NCBI GenBank assembly: GCA_002840835.1
Contig: PHCQ01000007.1
Coordinates: 1 to 64,000, forward strand
Direction: 5' to 3'
Length of the DNA: 64,000 nt
Source: Betaproteobacteria bacterium HGW-Betaproteobacteria-16
GTDB taxonomy: Bacteria > Pseudomonadota > Gammaproteobacteria > Burkholderiales > Burkholderiaceae_C
Shown here one piece after another: positions 1-8,454 of this stretch. The stretch's first letter is position 1; each line of letters opens with the position of its first letter. The notes beneath the pieces were generated by a model, which saw only the letters and a program-made list of their open reading frames with translations, was not told where the DNA came from and did no database searches. Both the position numbers and the translations under genes were made by a program.

Positions 1-2
1 GG

Positions 3-1676
3 CTTGTGCTGCCAACCATGGCCGCGCTGGCCCGCGCCAAGTCGGAAGTGAGCCAGGCGATTTTGCTGGCATTCCTGCAGCACGGCGGTGTGCCCTTTGC
101 ACGGGCGCTGACCGACGACTACTTTGAGCGCGTGAAGCAGGAACTGGCGCAACTTGACGAGCACGCGGCATTGCCGGTGCTCAGCGAAGTGGTGGACCAT
201 GCGAACCGCGATCAGGCCCTGCCTGCTGTGGACCGGTCCGCGCGCGAGGTCGACATTGATTCGCGGCTCAACGCCACAGACTGGGGTGTGTTCGCCGACC
301 CCCGTGAACGCGCCCGCGTGGTGCTGAACCTCAAGCTGAAGGCCGAGCGCGTGGCCCAGGCCATGGGCATCGACGTGGTGCGCCGTCTGGTGAACCAGGT
401 GGCCCGCGACCCGTTGTTGCTGGCGCCGGTGCGCGAGGCCATGGTGGCCGTCGAGCCAGCCCTGCAGAGGCTGGCGCTGGTGCACCCGCGATTCTTCAGC
501 GAAGCCGACCACCCGGCCCGTCGTCTGGTGGAGAGTGTGGCCCAGCGATCCTTCAAGTACAACGACGAATTTGCCTCCGAATTCGGCGACTTCATGCAGC
601 CGGTGCGCCTGGCGTTCAACCTGCTGAACGATTCCGCGACCGAAGAACCCAAGGTCTTCGCCGACGTGCTGACTGCCATGCGCGAACTCTGGGACAACCA
701 GGACCAGCGCGAGAAGGTGCTCAAGGATCAGCGCTTGCGCGCCATGCGTTTCGCCGACGAGCGCCAGGCATTGGCCGACCACTTCACCCGCGAGCTGGGG
801 CAGCAGGCAGATCTCGAAGGTGTGCCCGGTTTCATCGTGGATTTCCTGAGCAGAGTCTGGTCGCTGGTGATCGCGTCAGCCCGGCTGACGCACCCCCACG
901 GTGGCGACGATCCAGGCGGCTACCGTGCAGCGGTCGACCAGTTGCTCTGGAGCGGGCGCAAGGAAGTGGTCATGCGCCGCCCCGCCCAGCTATTCGAGAC
1001 CCTGCCCGAGCTGATCCAGACCCTGCACAAAGGGCTCGACATGCTGGGCATGACCAAGAACGAAACCAAGCCGTTCTTCGACGCGCTGATGCGCCTGCAC
1101 GAGCCCGTGTTGGGAGCGCGCCGTGCACGTGTGCGGCACGACGGAACGATCTCGGGCCCCACGCCGCTGGAATCGTCGATGTCGATGGACCTCGACGAGA
1201 CCTTGCCCGCCACGTCAGAGCAATTGCGGCTGCGCGAAGCAGAAGAACCCTGGCTGGACCGAAGCGAACTGCATGCGGCTGGTTTCGAAGAAGCTCCCAG
1301 CACCGATTTTGGCGAGCTGTCCGACTTTTCTGCCGAAGACGCTGGTGACGACGACGCGCCATCGCCCGCAGGCGCGCCCATGTCGGACCAGGACGCCGAG
1401 GCGGTGTTGGCCCTGCTGCGCGTGGGCGACTGGATCGACCTGTGTTCACACGGCGAGTGGCTTCGGGCCCAGATGATCTGGGCAAGCGCACGCGGGACCT
1501 TGTTCATGTTCACCAGCAGTGGCGGGCGCGCGCATTCCATGAGCAGGCGCAGCTGCATCAAGCTGATCCGCCGCCGCTGGCTGCGCCCGGTGGACACCCA
1601 CGCGGTGGTGCAGATGGCGATCCAGGCCATTGCCGACACAGGCGACAACGGCGGCCCTGCTGGCGAAACCCGCTGA
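3..1676 (+). CDS. DUF1631 family protein, 5' end outside the window
   Basis: This is the C-terminal 557 residues of a DUF1631 protein, a proteobacterial family of unknown function that usually exceeds 700 residues. The frame is open to the window edge, so the GTG at 6 and the ATG at 18 are probably internal codons. The sequence is mostly charged helices with no signal peptide or membrane segment. The stretch around VPGFIVDFLSRVWSLV (about residue 277) and the basic C-terminal block beginning GDWIDLCSHGEWLRAQ (about residue 478) resemble the family signature; the last block looks like a small PilZ-like beta fold. An acidic, low-complexity linker (residues about 385-465) separates the two. The family call is by recall of sequence style; the function is unknown. 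Confidence 0.75.
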   Translation, partial: LVLPTMAALARAKSEVSQAILLAFLQHGGVPFARALTDDYFERVKQELAQLDEHAALPVLSEVVDHANRDQALPAVDRSAREVDIDSRLNATDWGVFADPRERARVVLNLKLKAERVAQAMGIDVVRRLVNQVARDPLLLAPVREAMVAVEPALQRLALVHPRFFSEADHPARRLVESVAQRSFKYNDEFASEFGDFMQPVRLAFNLLNDSATEEPKVFADVLTAMRELWDNQDQREKVLKDQRLRAMRFADERQALADHFTRELGQQADLEGVPGFIVDFLSRVWSLVIASARLTHPHGGDDPGGYRAAVDQLLWSGRKEVVMRRPAQLFETLPELIQTLHKGLDMLGMTKNETKPFFDALMRLHEPVLGARRARVRHDGTISGPTPLESSMSMDLDETLPATSEQLRLREAEEPWLDRSELHAAGFEEAPSTDFGELSDFSAEDAGDDDAPSPAGAPMSDQDAEAVLALLRVGDWIDLCSHGEWLRAQMIWASARGTLFMFTSSGGRAHSMSRRSCIKLIRRRWLRPVDTHAVVQMAIQAIADTGDNGGPAGETR

Positions 1677-1711
1677 TCAGTTCCTGTGCGCATGCGGGCA
1701 CAATTGGCCGC

Positions 1712-3400
1712 ATGACTACCCAACTCGCTGGACACCTTCTCGTTGAATGCCTGATCGCTCAGGGCGTGACTCACGCCTTTGGCGTGCCGGGCGAAAGCTA
1801 CCTTGCCGTGCTGGACGGCTTCCATGCCCACGCCGACCGCATCCGCTTCATCACCAACCGGCAGGAAGGCGGGGCCGCCTTCATGGCCGAAGCACAGGGC
1901 AAGCTCACCGGCCGGCCCGGTGTGTGCTTCGTCACCCGGGGGCCAGGCGCCACCAATGCCTCCATTGGCGTGCACACCGCGTTCCAGGACTCCACGCCCA
2001 TGGTGCTGTTCGTGGGTGATGTGGCCAGCGATGCGCGCGACCGCGAGGCGTTTCAGGAAATGGACTACGCCGTCTTTTTCGGCCCCAGCACCAAGGGCAT
2101 GGCCAAGCGGGTCGAGCGCATCGACGACGCCCGGCGCATTCCCGAATATGTGGCGCGTGCCTTTGCCACCGCCATGAACGGCCGGCCGGGGCCAGTGGTG
2201 CTGGTGCTGCCCGAAGACATGCTCACACAAACGGTCGATGCCGAACCCTTGCTCCATGTGGAGCCGGTACAAGCCTGGAGCGACCCGGGTTCGCTGCGTG
2301 AACTGCGTGAACTGCTGATGCAGGCCCAGCGACCCCTGGTGATCGCGGGCGGTGGCGGGTGGACGCAGCAGGCCGCTGCGGCCCTGCAGCGCTTCGCAGA
2401 GAACTGGCAAATTCCTGTGGCCAACGCATTCCGCTTTCAGGACACGTTCGACAACCACCACCCGCTCTATGCAGGCGACGTGGGCCTGGGCATCAACCCC
2501 GCGCTGGCCGCCCGCGTGCGCGACAGCGACCTGCTGATCGCGCTTGGGCCTCGGCTGGGTGAATCCACCACGGGCGGCTACACACTCATCCAGGCGCCCG
2601 TGGCGCGGCAGAAGCTGGTGCACATCCATTCCAGTGCCGAAGAACTCAACCGCGTCTACCAAGCCACCCTGGCCATTTGCGCCACCATGAATGCCGCCGC
2701 GCGCAGCCTGGAAGTGCTGTCTGCACCACCCGCCGTGCCCTGGGCAGACTGGGCAAGCGCCTGCAACGCCGACTACCAAGCGAACGTCGATCCCGCCAAC
2801 GGAGGCATCACACTGCCAGGCACCATCGACATGCCGGCCATCATCCACACCCTGCAGCAACACCTGCCGGCCGATGCGGTGCTCACCAACGGCGCGGGCA
2901 ATTTCGCCAGTTGGCTGCACCGGTTCTATCGCTACCACGGCCTGGTCAAAGGCCACAAGACCCAGCTCGCGCCCACCAACGGCGCCATGGGCTACGGCGT
3001 GCCCGCCGGTGTGGCCGCCGCCATCCTCACCGGACGCACGGCGTTCACCATTGCCGGCGACGGCGACTTCCTCATGAACGGACAGGAGCTGTCCACGGCG
3101 GTCATGCACGGCGCTAAAAGCATCGTGCTGCTGCTCAACAACGGCAGTTACGGCACCATCCGCATGCACCAGGAGCGCGAGTACCCCACCCGCACCAGCG
3201 GCTCCGACCTGCGCAACCCCGACTTCTGCGCACTCGCCACCGCCTACGGCTACCGCGCCGAACGCATCACCCACACCAACGAGTTCGAGCCGGCCCTGCT
3301 GCGCGCGCTGCAAGGGGAGGGCGGAGCCTTGATCGAGGTGGTGCTCGACCTGGAAGTCATCACCACCCGAGCCACACTCAGCGCCATAAGGAAGGCTTGA
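1712..3400 (+). CDS. ThDP-dependent acetolactate synthase-like enzyme
   Basis: This is a 562-residue thiamine-diphosphate enzyme of the acetolactate synthase/benzoylformate decarboxylase superfamily. The N-terminal PYR domain carries the catalytic-glutamate region (NRQEGGAAFMAEA, about residue 50). A central domain follows. The C-terminal PP domain has the ThDP/Mg motif GDGDFLMNGQEL ... NNGSYGTIRM (about residues 450-485). The ATG at 1712 is chosen because the superfamily homology starts immediately after it (TTQLAGHLLVECLIAQGV); the same frame is open upstream to 1442 but overlaps DUF1631. No small regulatory subunit gene is adjacent, so it is probably not the biosynthetic IlvB. Its substrate (2-keto acid decarboxylation or carboligation) cannot be decided from sequence. 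Confidence 0.88.
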   Translation: MTTQLAGHLLVECLIAQGVTHAFGVPGESYLAVLDGFHAHADRIRFITNRQEGGAAFMAEAQGKLTGRPGVCFVTRGPGATNASIGVHTAFQDSTPMVLFVGDVASDARDREAFQEMDYAVFFGPSTKGMAKRVERIDDARRIPEYVARAFATAMNGRPGPVVLVLPEDMLTQTVDAEPLLHVEPVQAWSDPGSLRELRELLMQAQRPLVIAGGGGWTQQAAAALQRFAENWQIPVANAFRFQDTFDNHHPLYAGDVGLGINPALAARVRDSDLLIALGPRLGESTTGGYTLIQAPVARQKLVHIHSSAEELNRVYQATLAICATMNAAARSLEVLSAPPAVPWADWASACNADYQANVDPANGGITLPGTIDMPAIIHTLQQHLPADAVLTNGAGNFASWLHRFYRYHGLVKGHKTQLAPTNGAMGYGVPAGVAAAILTGRTAFTIAGDGDFLMNGQELSTAVMHGAKSIVLLLNNGSYGTIRMHQEREYPTRTSGSDLRNPDFCALATAYGYRAERITHTNEFEPALLRALQGEGGALIEVVLDLEVITTRATLSAIRKA

Positions 3401-3467
3401 CCATCGACGTTGCGCACGATCAGGCCTGAGCAAAAACGCCAGTCCGCAACGCGCGAGGTAGCCCCAA

Positions 3468-3586
3468 ATCCAGGGGCACCGAAGGTCCGGCTCCGCCGGC
3501 CCAATGGTGCCGTCCCCCCTCTAAGCGCCGAAGGCGCGCCAGGGAGGGGGGAAGCTGCGAAGCAGCGCAGGGGGGAGTGGTAATAC
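3468..3586. repeat. Family A palindromic intergenic repeat
   Basis: This GC-rich repeat lies between the ThDP enzyme and the LuxR gene. It contains the arm GGTCCGGCTCCGCCGGCCC followed by a run of C residues, an internal palindrome, and the arm GGGGGGAAGCTGCGAAGC ending in a run of G. The same design recurs at 11925, 12972, 28036, 40964 and 41477. It is noncoding. Confidence 0.8.
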
Positions 3587-3668
3587 CGCACAAAGTGATG
3601 GGTACCTTGATACGCCACTTTAGAACACGTTCTTCCTACACTGAAGCCAACTTCAGGAGGTTCCGATC

Positions 3669-4364
3669 ATGTGGCAACTCAACGAAATGGACTACGGTAC
3701 GGCGGCACAGGCAGGTCGTCAGCCGCTCACCCCCAAGGGGCCCGGCGCAGCCATGCTGTTGCGCATGCTCGACGAAATCGACTACGGCGTTCTGGTGATC
3801 GATGCGCAGGGGCAGATCCAGCACGCCAACCACCTTGCCCGCCACGAACTGGCCAGCGGGCGACTGGTCATGGTGCGCGGCAACTCGCTGCTTGGCAGCT
3901 CCACCGAACACAGCGCCATGATCCAGCAGGGGCTGGACCACGCCTGCCGCGGCCAGCGCAAACTGGTCTTGCTGGAGCAGAACGAGCTGGAGCTGTCGCT
4001 GGCCTTCATTCCCCTGAGCCACCCACTGGAGGCCGAATCGCCCACCGTGCTGGTGCTGCTGCAACGGCAGAGCACCTGCGACAACCTCGCGGTGCGCATG
4101 TTTGCCCGCAACAAGGGCCTGAGCCCCAGCGAAGAGTCGGTCATGATCGGCCTGTGCCGTGGCTTGGGCGTGCCGGAAATTGCCCGTGAACACGGCGTGG
4201 CCGAGTCCACGGTGCGCAGCCAGGTGAAGTCGCTGCGTGAGAAAACCGGCTGCTCCAGCATCCGCAGGCTCATGCAGCGCGTGACCAGCCTGCCTCCTGT
4301 GGTGCCGGCTCTGCGCATCATCACCCCCATGGCGCATGGCGCAACGGAGTTCGTCCATCCCTGA
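3669..4364 (+). CDS. LuxR-family transcriptional regulator with N-terminal PAS-like domain
   Basis: This 231-residue protein ends in a LuxR/NarL-type helix-turn-helix (LSPSEESVMIGLCRGLGVPE ... VAESTVRSQVKSLREKTG, about residues 150-195). The first 130 residues look like a PAS-like sensor (ILDEIDYGVLVIDAQGQIQHAN-type core, about residues 38-60). No receiver domain or acyl-homoserine-lactone domain is evident, so the signal is unknown. The ATG at 3669 is preceded by AGGAGG at about 3656-3661, a strong ribosome-binding site. The gene stands alone, with a family A repeat upstream. The regulator class is solid; its targets are not inferable. Confidence 0.85.
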   Translation: MWQLNEMDYGTAAQAGRQPLTPKGPGAAMLLRMLDEIDYGVLVIDAQGQIQHANHLARHELASGRLVMVRGNSLLGSSTEHSAMIQQGLDHACRGQRKLVLLEQNELELSLAFIPLSHPLEAESPTVLVLLQRQSTCDNLAVRMFARNKGLSPSEESVMIGLCRGLGVPEIAREHGVAESTVRSQVKSLREKTGCSSIRRLMQRVTSLPPVVPALRIITPMAHGATEFVHP

Positions 4365-4532
4365 TTCGGGGAGCGGCTGTTGGACAGCCACCGATTGAGC
4401 CGCCAGAGCACGCGCTGGCGGCGCTACTCCTCCTTGCGGGCAAGAGCCCGCGTCCTCGTCGCGTCTTGCCAGCGCGCCCCCTGGCAGCCCACTCGGGGCT
4501 GTTCAACTGCCGTTTCCCGGATAATTGGCCGG

Positions 4533-5183
4533 ATGAACGCGGCGCTCCCCACTTTTCAGGCTCCCCAATCCACCCACCACATTCAGGCCCTGGCCCGGCT
4601 GGGCGTGCAGCGGCGCTATCGCCGAGGCGCCTTGCTGATCCAGGAAGGTGAAACGGGCGACACCCTCTACATCGTTCAGCAAGGCCGCTTGCGCGCGTTC
4701 CTGGCTGATGGCAACGGCAAGGAACTCACCCTGGGCAGCTACGGGCCGATGGAATACGTGGGTGAAATGTCGCTCGACGGCGGGCCGCGCTCAGCGAACG
4801 TGGAGGCTTCAGAGAACTGCACCTGTTCGGTCGTCTCGCGCGAAGTGCTGCTGCGCTACATCGCATCTGAGCCGGAATTTGCCCTTGAACTCATGGCCCG
4901 GCTCATTCGCCGTGCCCGCCTGGCCACGGAAAGCGCCCGCAGCGTGGCGCTCATTGATGTGTATGGCCGGCTGGTGCGGCTGCTCAACCAGATGGCCAGG
5001 GAACCCAATGAAGCGGGCGAGCGCGCGTTGCGCGAACGGATGACCCACCAGGCCATGGCGCAGCACCTGGCCTGTTCCCGCGAAATGGTCAGCCGCCTGC
5101 TGCGCGATCTGGAAACCGGCGGCTACATCGCCGTGCGCGAACGCTGGATCTGGCTGCTCAAGCCCCTGCCTGCGCGCTGGTGA
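4533..5183 (+). CDS. Crp/Fnr-family transcriptional regulator
   Basis: This is a 216-residue regulator. An N-terminal cyclic-nucleotide-binding-type beta barrel (RYRRGALLIQEGETGDTLY ... GEMSLDGGPRSANVEA) is followed by the long dimerization helix and a Crp-type winged HTH (TMAQ-type: MTHQAMAQHLACSREMVSRLLRDLE, about residues 165-190). It has no N-terminal cysteine cluster, so it is not an Fnr oxygen sensor. The barrel has RSANVEA where CRP has RSAWVRA-like phosphate-binding residues, so cAMP binding is possible but unproven. The ATG at 4533 is chosen because homology starts just after it; the frame is open upstream to 4380, but that part has no family character. GC hairpins at about 4397-4460 lie upstream. 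An adenylate cyclase gene lies 3 kb away on the other strand. Confidence 0.85.
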   Translation: MNAALPTFQAPQSTHHIQALARLGVQRRYRRGALLIQEGETGDTLYIVQQGRLRAFLADGNGKELTLGSYGPMEYVGEMSLDGGPRSANVEASENCTCSVVSREVLLRYIASEPEFALELMARLIRRARLATESARSVALIDVYGRLVRLLNQMAREPNEAGERALRERMTHQAMAQHLACSREMVSRLLRDLETGGYIAVRERWIWLLKPLPARW

Positions 5184-5259
5184 GCCTGCGCTTGGAGTTG
5201 GGCCTGACCAGCAGCCAAAGGCCAGCGCTGCAGTGGTCAAACGCAGCGCCGTTGGCACA

Positions 5260-7293
5260 TCATTTTTTGCAGCCCTGATCGATCAAGTCGCGCGCGATCT
5301 GGGGTGCCGCCATGCTGGTTCCCACCATGCGTACCTGGGCCGCGCTGCGGGTGCCCGCCGCGCGCACGCCCCAGAGACTGGCGCTGTCATCGCTGACAGC
5401 AAAGCGATCAGGTACCTTCTGCACCCCTTTGCGTTCAGGCCGCGAGGCATCCGGGTCTGGTGTACGCGGACTGTAGAGGGCCATCGGGTCCTGTGAGCTT
5501 GCGAAGTAGCGCACGCCGCCCACGGACACCGTGCTTGGGCCGGTGGCGATGTCGTTGAAGGTACCGCTGCGGCGCACCAGCGAAGGGTTGTCAGGATGGT
5601 CAATGAAGCCACCCAGGCCGCCACTGGTGTCGTAGTGGCGATCTTCCAGCAATGACTGGCGAGCGCCGGTGGCGGCCACGCCAAGCGGCACGTCATCGCG
5701 CTCGATGTAGGCGTCAACGACCACTGAACGACGGGACTTGTTGATCAGGCGCACTTGCCAGACACCGGCGCGCGTGAGCACGGTGTCCTTGAACCAGCGC
5801 GCGGTCGGCGCCAGCGCAATCAGGGCGCAGCTGCCTGGGTGGCCGAGGGCACTCTTCACAGGAAACAGGATGGCTGCCTGCGGTGAGGCGGCAGATGGCC
5901 AGACGCCGCATTGCCCGATGGGCATGGGGGGCAGGGGGGAGGTGGCTCCGGGCGGCGTCAACTCAACCAGTACCTGGCTGAGCGTGCGTTCGGCTTCTTC
6001 AAGGTCCTCAAACCAGAGTTCCAGAAAACTCTGAGTGTGGTCGTCAGGTTGCACGCGCCAGTGCAAGTTGGCGGCGTCTTTTCCGGTGAGCAGGACATTG
6101 GCATGGGTGCGCGCCTGATATGCGTTGCCTGCCGGAATGACCAGGCGGCAGTTGAGGCCACTGGCGGCGATGAGCTGGGCCATGCCTGCTTCGAGAATGG
6201 CGCTGCCGTTGTGCGGCCCCGCCAGCGCGCCCCAACTCAGGTTGACGGTGACGCAGGCATCAGGCGCACAGCGTGCCAGTGCCCACGCCAGTGCATCCAT
6301 CACGCTGACGGTCAGCGCACCACCGGAGCCGTCGGCCACACTGGCCCAATCGAGCTGCGCCACCAGCAGCGTGTTGCGCGAGGCGACGTCGTCTGCGTCC
6401 CGCCAGTCCGGGGGGCTGTCTTCTGTACCGATGGTGTGGGTGTAGATCGTCGGTCCGGCCACCAGGCTGCTGACATGGGTGCCGTGGTTGGCGGCATGGT
6501 TGATCTCCCACATCTGCCAGTAGCTGTACAGCGCATCTTCATCGACGCGCCCGTGCTGCGTATGCGACTGGATGGCGGCCTGGATGGCCGAGCGGACCAA
6601 CTCATGACCGTAGTCCATGTCCACCGGCGCCGGGCCGGCGCGGGCCGGGTCAAGCGGTACAGGTAGCCATGTGGCGGCAGCGCGCCCGTGCGGCCCCACG
6701 GTTTCGTCCTGCCGCCAGAACGCTGCGACACGGGTTTTGTGCTGCGGGCCACTCAAGAAATCGGCGTGCGCCAGTGCCAGGCCATTGTCGATCACCACAG
6801 TGACATTGCCGCTGACCTGCGTGGGGGCAGGTGGGGGCGGGGTGCCGTCTCCTGCATGGCGGTCAAGCGGCCGAGCCTGGTGGCCGACGGGCAGTCCCAG
6901 GTCGTAGCGGGCGACCATGCCGTGGAGTGCGCCTCCCTTCTTCAGCGCGTTGAAGAAGCCGCGCCGTACCCTTGCGGTGCAGAAGCGCAGACTGCTTCCC
7001 AAGCCGAGGTACACCATGGGCACCTGCAGCCAGTCGGGGTTCGATGCGGCGACCAGATCGGACACACCGTGGCCCGGAAGCAGTTCAATCAGCAGGGGCA
7101 ACCACTGTGGGTCGGCGGGCATGCCGTTCGCCGCCCGAAACCCGGAGAAATTGGTGGTCTCAGCCCAGGCCTGGTAGGGGTCGCTGTGGTCCAGCGCGCC
7201 GGGGGCCGACCAATCGATGCCGGTGAAACCACCACGCGGCAGAGGCGCCCAGCCTTCTTGCGCTTTCGGGGCGCTGGCGCGCCCGGCCTTCAT
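5260..7293 (-). CDS. Subtilisin-like S8 family serine peptidase
   Basis: This 677-residue S8 peptidase has an intact catalytic set: Asp169 in VVIDNGLALAHADF, His270 in NHGTHVSSLVAG, oxyanion Asn390 in VIPAGN, and Ser660 in VGTSMAAPQIA. The Ser motif lies almost at the C-terminus, and a roughly 250-residue insertion separates Asn390 from Ser660. The N-terminal 160 residues are not protease-like. No signal peptide is visible, so it is predicted to be cytoplasmic or non-classically exported. The ATG at 7293 overlaps the stop of the upstream PAP2 gene (ATGA) and has AAGGAG upstream, showing translational coupling. It is the last gene of a cyclase-PAP2-S8 operon. The ORF extends further upstream, but only antisense to PAP2. 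Confidence 0.87.
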   Translation of the reverse strand: MKAGRASAPKAQEGWAPLPRGGFTGIDWSAPGALDHSDPYQAWAETTNFSGFRAANGMPADPQWLPLLIELLPGHGVSDLVAASNPDWLQVPMVYLGLGSSLRFCTARVRRGFFNALKKGGALHGMVARYDLGLPVGHQARPLDRHAGDGTPPPPAPTQVSGNVTVVIDNGLALAHADFLSGPQHKTRVAAFWRQDETVGPHGRAAATWLPVPLDPARAGPAPVDMDYGHELVRSAIQAAIQSHTQHGRVDEDALYSYWQMWEINHAANHGTHVSSLVAGPTIYTHTIGTEDSPPDWRDADDVASRNTLLVAQLDWASVADGSGGALTVSVMDALAWALARCAPDACVTVNLSWGALAGPHNGSAILEAGMAQLIAASGLNCRLVIPAGNAYQARTHANVLLTGKDAANLHWRVQPDDHTQSFLELWFEDLEEAERTLSQVLVELTPPGATSPLPPMPIGQCGVWPSAASPQAAILFPVKSALGHPGSCALIALAPTARWFKDTVLTRAGVWQVRLINKSRRSVVVDAYIERDDVPLGVAATGARQSLLEDRHYDTSGGLGGFIDHPDNPSLVRRSGTFNDIATGPSTVSVGGVRYFASSQDPMALYSPRTPDPDASRPERKGVQKVPDRFAVSDDSASLWGVRAAGTRSAAQVRMVGTSMAAPQIARDLIDQGCKK

Positions 7294-8420
7294 TGCCACT
7301 CCTTGAGCGCCTCGTCCCAGAGCCAGGCCATCAGCGGCCCTGTCGGCAGGCCAAAGGCCGGGCCCACCTGACGGCCGGCTTCGCCGTTGTTGATCGAGTC
7401 CTGCAGGTCGAAGTCGCGGGCACTGCCACCGGGGCCGATGTAGGTGCTGCCTGAAAATTCGCGTTCGCGCAGGTTGCTGCCGCAACTGCGGCCGATCATG
7501 AATTCGCCAAGCAGGGTGCCGAGCACGCGACCTGCAGCCGAATCCACCGGGTAGTGCATACCGGCCACCGTGCGGTTGACGGCGATGCGGTAGGCCTGAC
7601 GTTGAAGCTGCACCTGCCTGGATTCATTGCCCTTCTTATGGCCTGCGCTGGGGCGCGCGGCGCGCAGCAGCGCATCCAGCAGCGTGGCGGCGATGAATGC
7701 CTCGGTGGCGTGACCGCTGGGGTAGGCGCCATGGCCTGGGGTGGGAATCATGGGCTGGATTTGGGGCGAGAGCTCCACCGGCCGCACCACGGCGAAGATC
7801 TGCTTGAAGCGCATCTCCACATGGTTGGCCAGTGCAAAGGCCAGGCCCAGCAATTGCAGGGTTTTTTTCTGCTTGTGATCGAGGATGCCGATGATGGCGG
7901 CCCAGAACGGCACCGGCAGGCCCATTTGTGAAAGGATTTCGGCGCCTCGGTCGCCACGCAGGTCGGCGTAGGCGGCCACCAGCTCCATCTGCTTCTTGAG
8001 CAGATCGATGCCTGGCGCATCAAGCTCCAGCAGCGTGCGCTGCTTGCAGCCCTTCTTGGTGACTTCGACGAAATGCAGCCCGGCCTTGCCCTTGTGTGCA
8101 CTGTATTGCAGGCCTTCGACCAGTTCGCTGAAACAGGCTGCCATGCGGGGGCCGTCGGCCCAGAGCTTCAGGTTGTTGGGGTCGTTGAAGGCTGGGATCG
8201 GTGGGGTGATGACCGGTCCTTCGAACGGGCCGACGATGGCGTTGCGGTTTAGGCTTAGTGCTTGGGACGTAACGCCACTGTCGGGACCGCCAAAGCCGCC
8301 ATTTCCCCCGAAGCCCCCTTGGCTGCCGAAGCCTCCAAAGCCACCGAACCCCCCAAAACCTCCGAAACCGCCAAAGCCCCCAAACCCCCCAAACCCTCCA
8401 AAGCCACCGTAACTGCTCAT
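7290..8420 (-). CDS. PAP2/vanadium-haloperoxidase-like protein with (GGF)n N-terminus
   Basis: This 376-residue protein belongs to the PAP2 / vanadium-dependent haloperoxidase superfamily. The phosphate/vanadate pocket is complete: Lys203-x6-Arg210-Pro211 (KQIFAVVRP), Pro231-Ser-Gly-His234 (PSGH), and Arg280 ... His286 ... Asp290 (NRTVAGMHYPVD). The motif spacing is closer to soluble haloperoxidase-like members than to membrane phosphatases, and no clear transmembrane bundle is seen. Residues 5-28 are eight perfect GGF units, then GSQ and further GGF/GGN units to about residue 42. The ATG at 8420 is preceded by AGGAGA with 5-base spacing; a TTG at 8423 lies too close to it. The gene is translationally coupled to the S8 peptidase and lies 34 bases after the cyclase gene. 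Whether it is a phosphatase or a haloperoxidase is undecided. Confidence 0.82.
   Translation of the reverse strand: MSSYGGFGGFGGFGGFGGFGGFGGFGGFGGFGSQGGFGGNGGFGGPDSGVTSQALSLNRNAIVGPFEGPVITPPIPAFNDPNNLKLWADGPRMAACFSELVEGLQYSAHKGKAGLHFVEVTKKGCKQRTLLELDAPGIDLLKKQMELVAAYADLRGDRGAEILSQMGLPVPFWAAIIGILDHKQKKTLQLLGLAFALANHVEMRFKQIFAVVRPVELSPQIQPMIPTPGHGAYPSGHATEAFIAATLLDALLRAARPSAGHKKGNESRQVQLQRQAYRIAVNRTVAGMHYPVDSAAGRVLGTLLGEFMIGRSCGSNLREREFSGSTYIGPGGSARDFDLQDSINNGEAGRQVGPAFGLPTGPLMAWLWDEALKEWQ
8295..8408 (-). repeat. Tandem 9-bp repeat encoding Gly-Gly-Phe
   Basis: Eight consecutive 9-base units (8337-8408) encode GGF, followed by a degenerate GSQ unit and further GGF/GGN/GGP units to 8295. The codons vary between units, so protein-level selection is plausible. 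Copy number could change by slippage without breaking the frame. Confidence 0.9.
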
Positions 8421-8454
8421 CAATTTCTCCTATTGCTGTGTGAATGCTGGATGT

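Noticed and set aside
920..3433. 837-codon minus-strand ORF opposite DUF1631 and the ThDP enzyme
   Set aside because: It is a GC-rich shadow frame antisense to two well-supported genes, with His/Gly/Gln-rich composition and no domain.
8295..8408. Tandem repeat considered as a CRISPR-like array
   Set aside because: The units are 9 bp without spacers and encode GGF in frame; no cas genes or 25-40 bp repeats occur anywhere in the window.
7996..8412. Plus-strand ORF ending in a KPPKPPNPP-type proline-rich tract
   Set aside because: It is the antisense reading of the GGF repeat in the PAP2 gene; only the minus strand has catalytic motifs and a ribosome-binding site.
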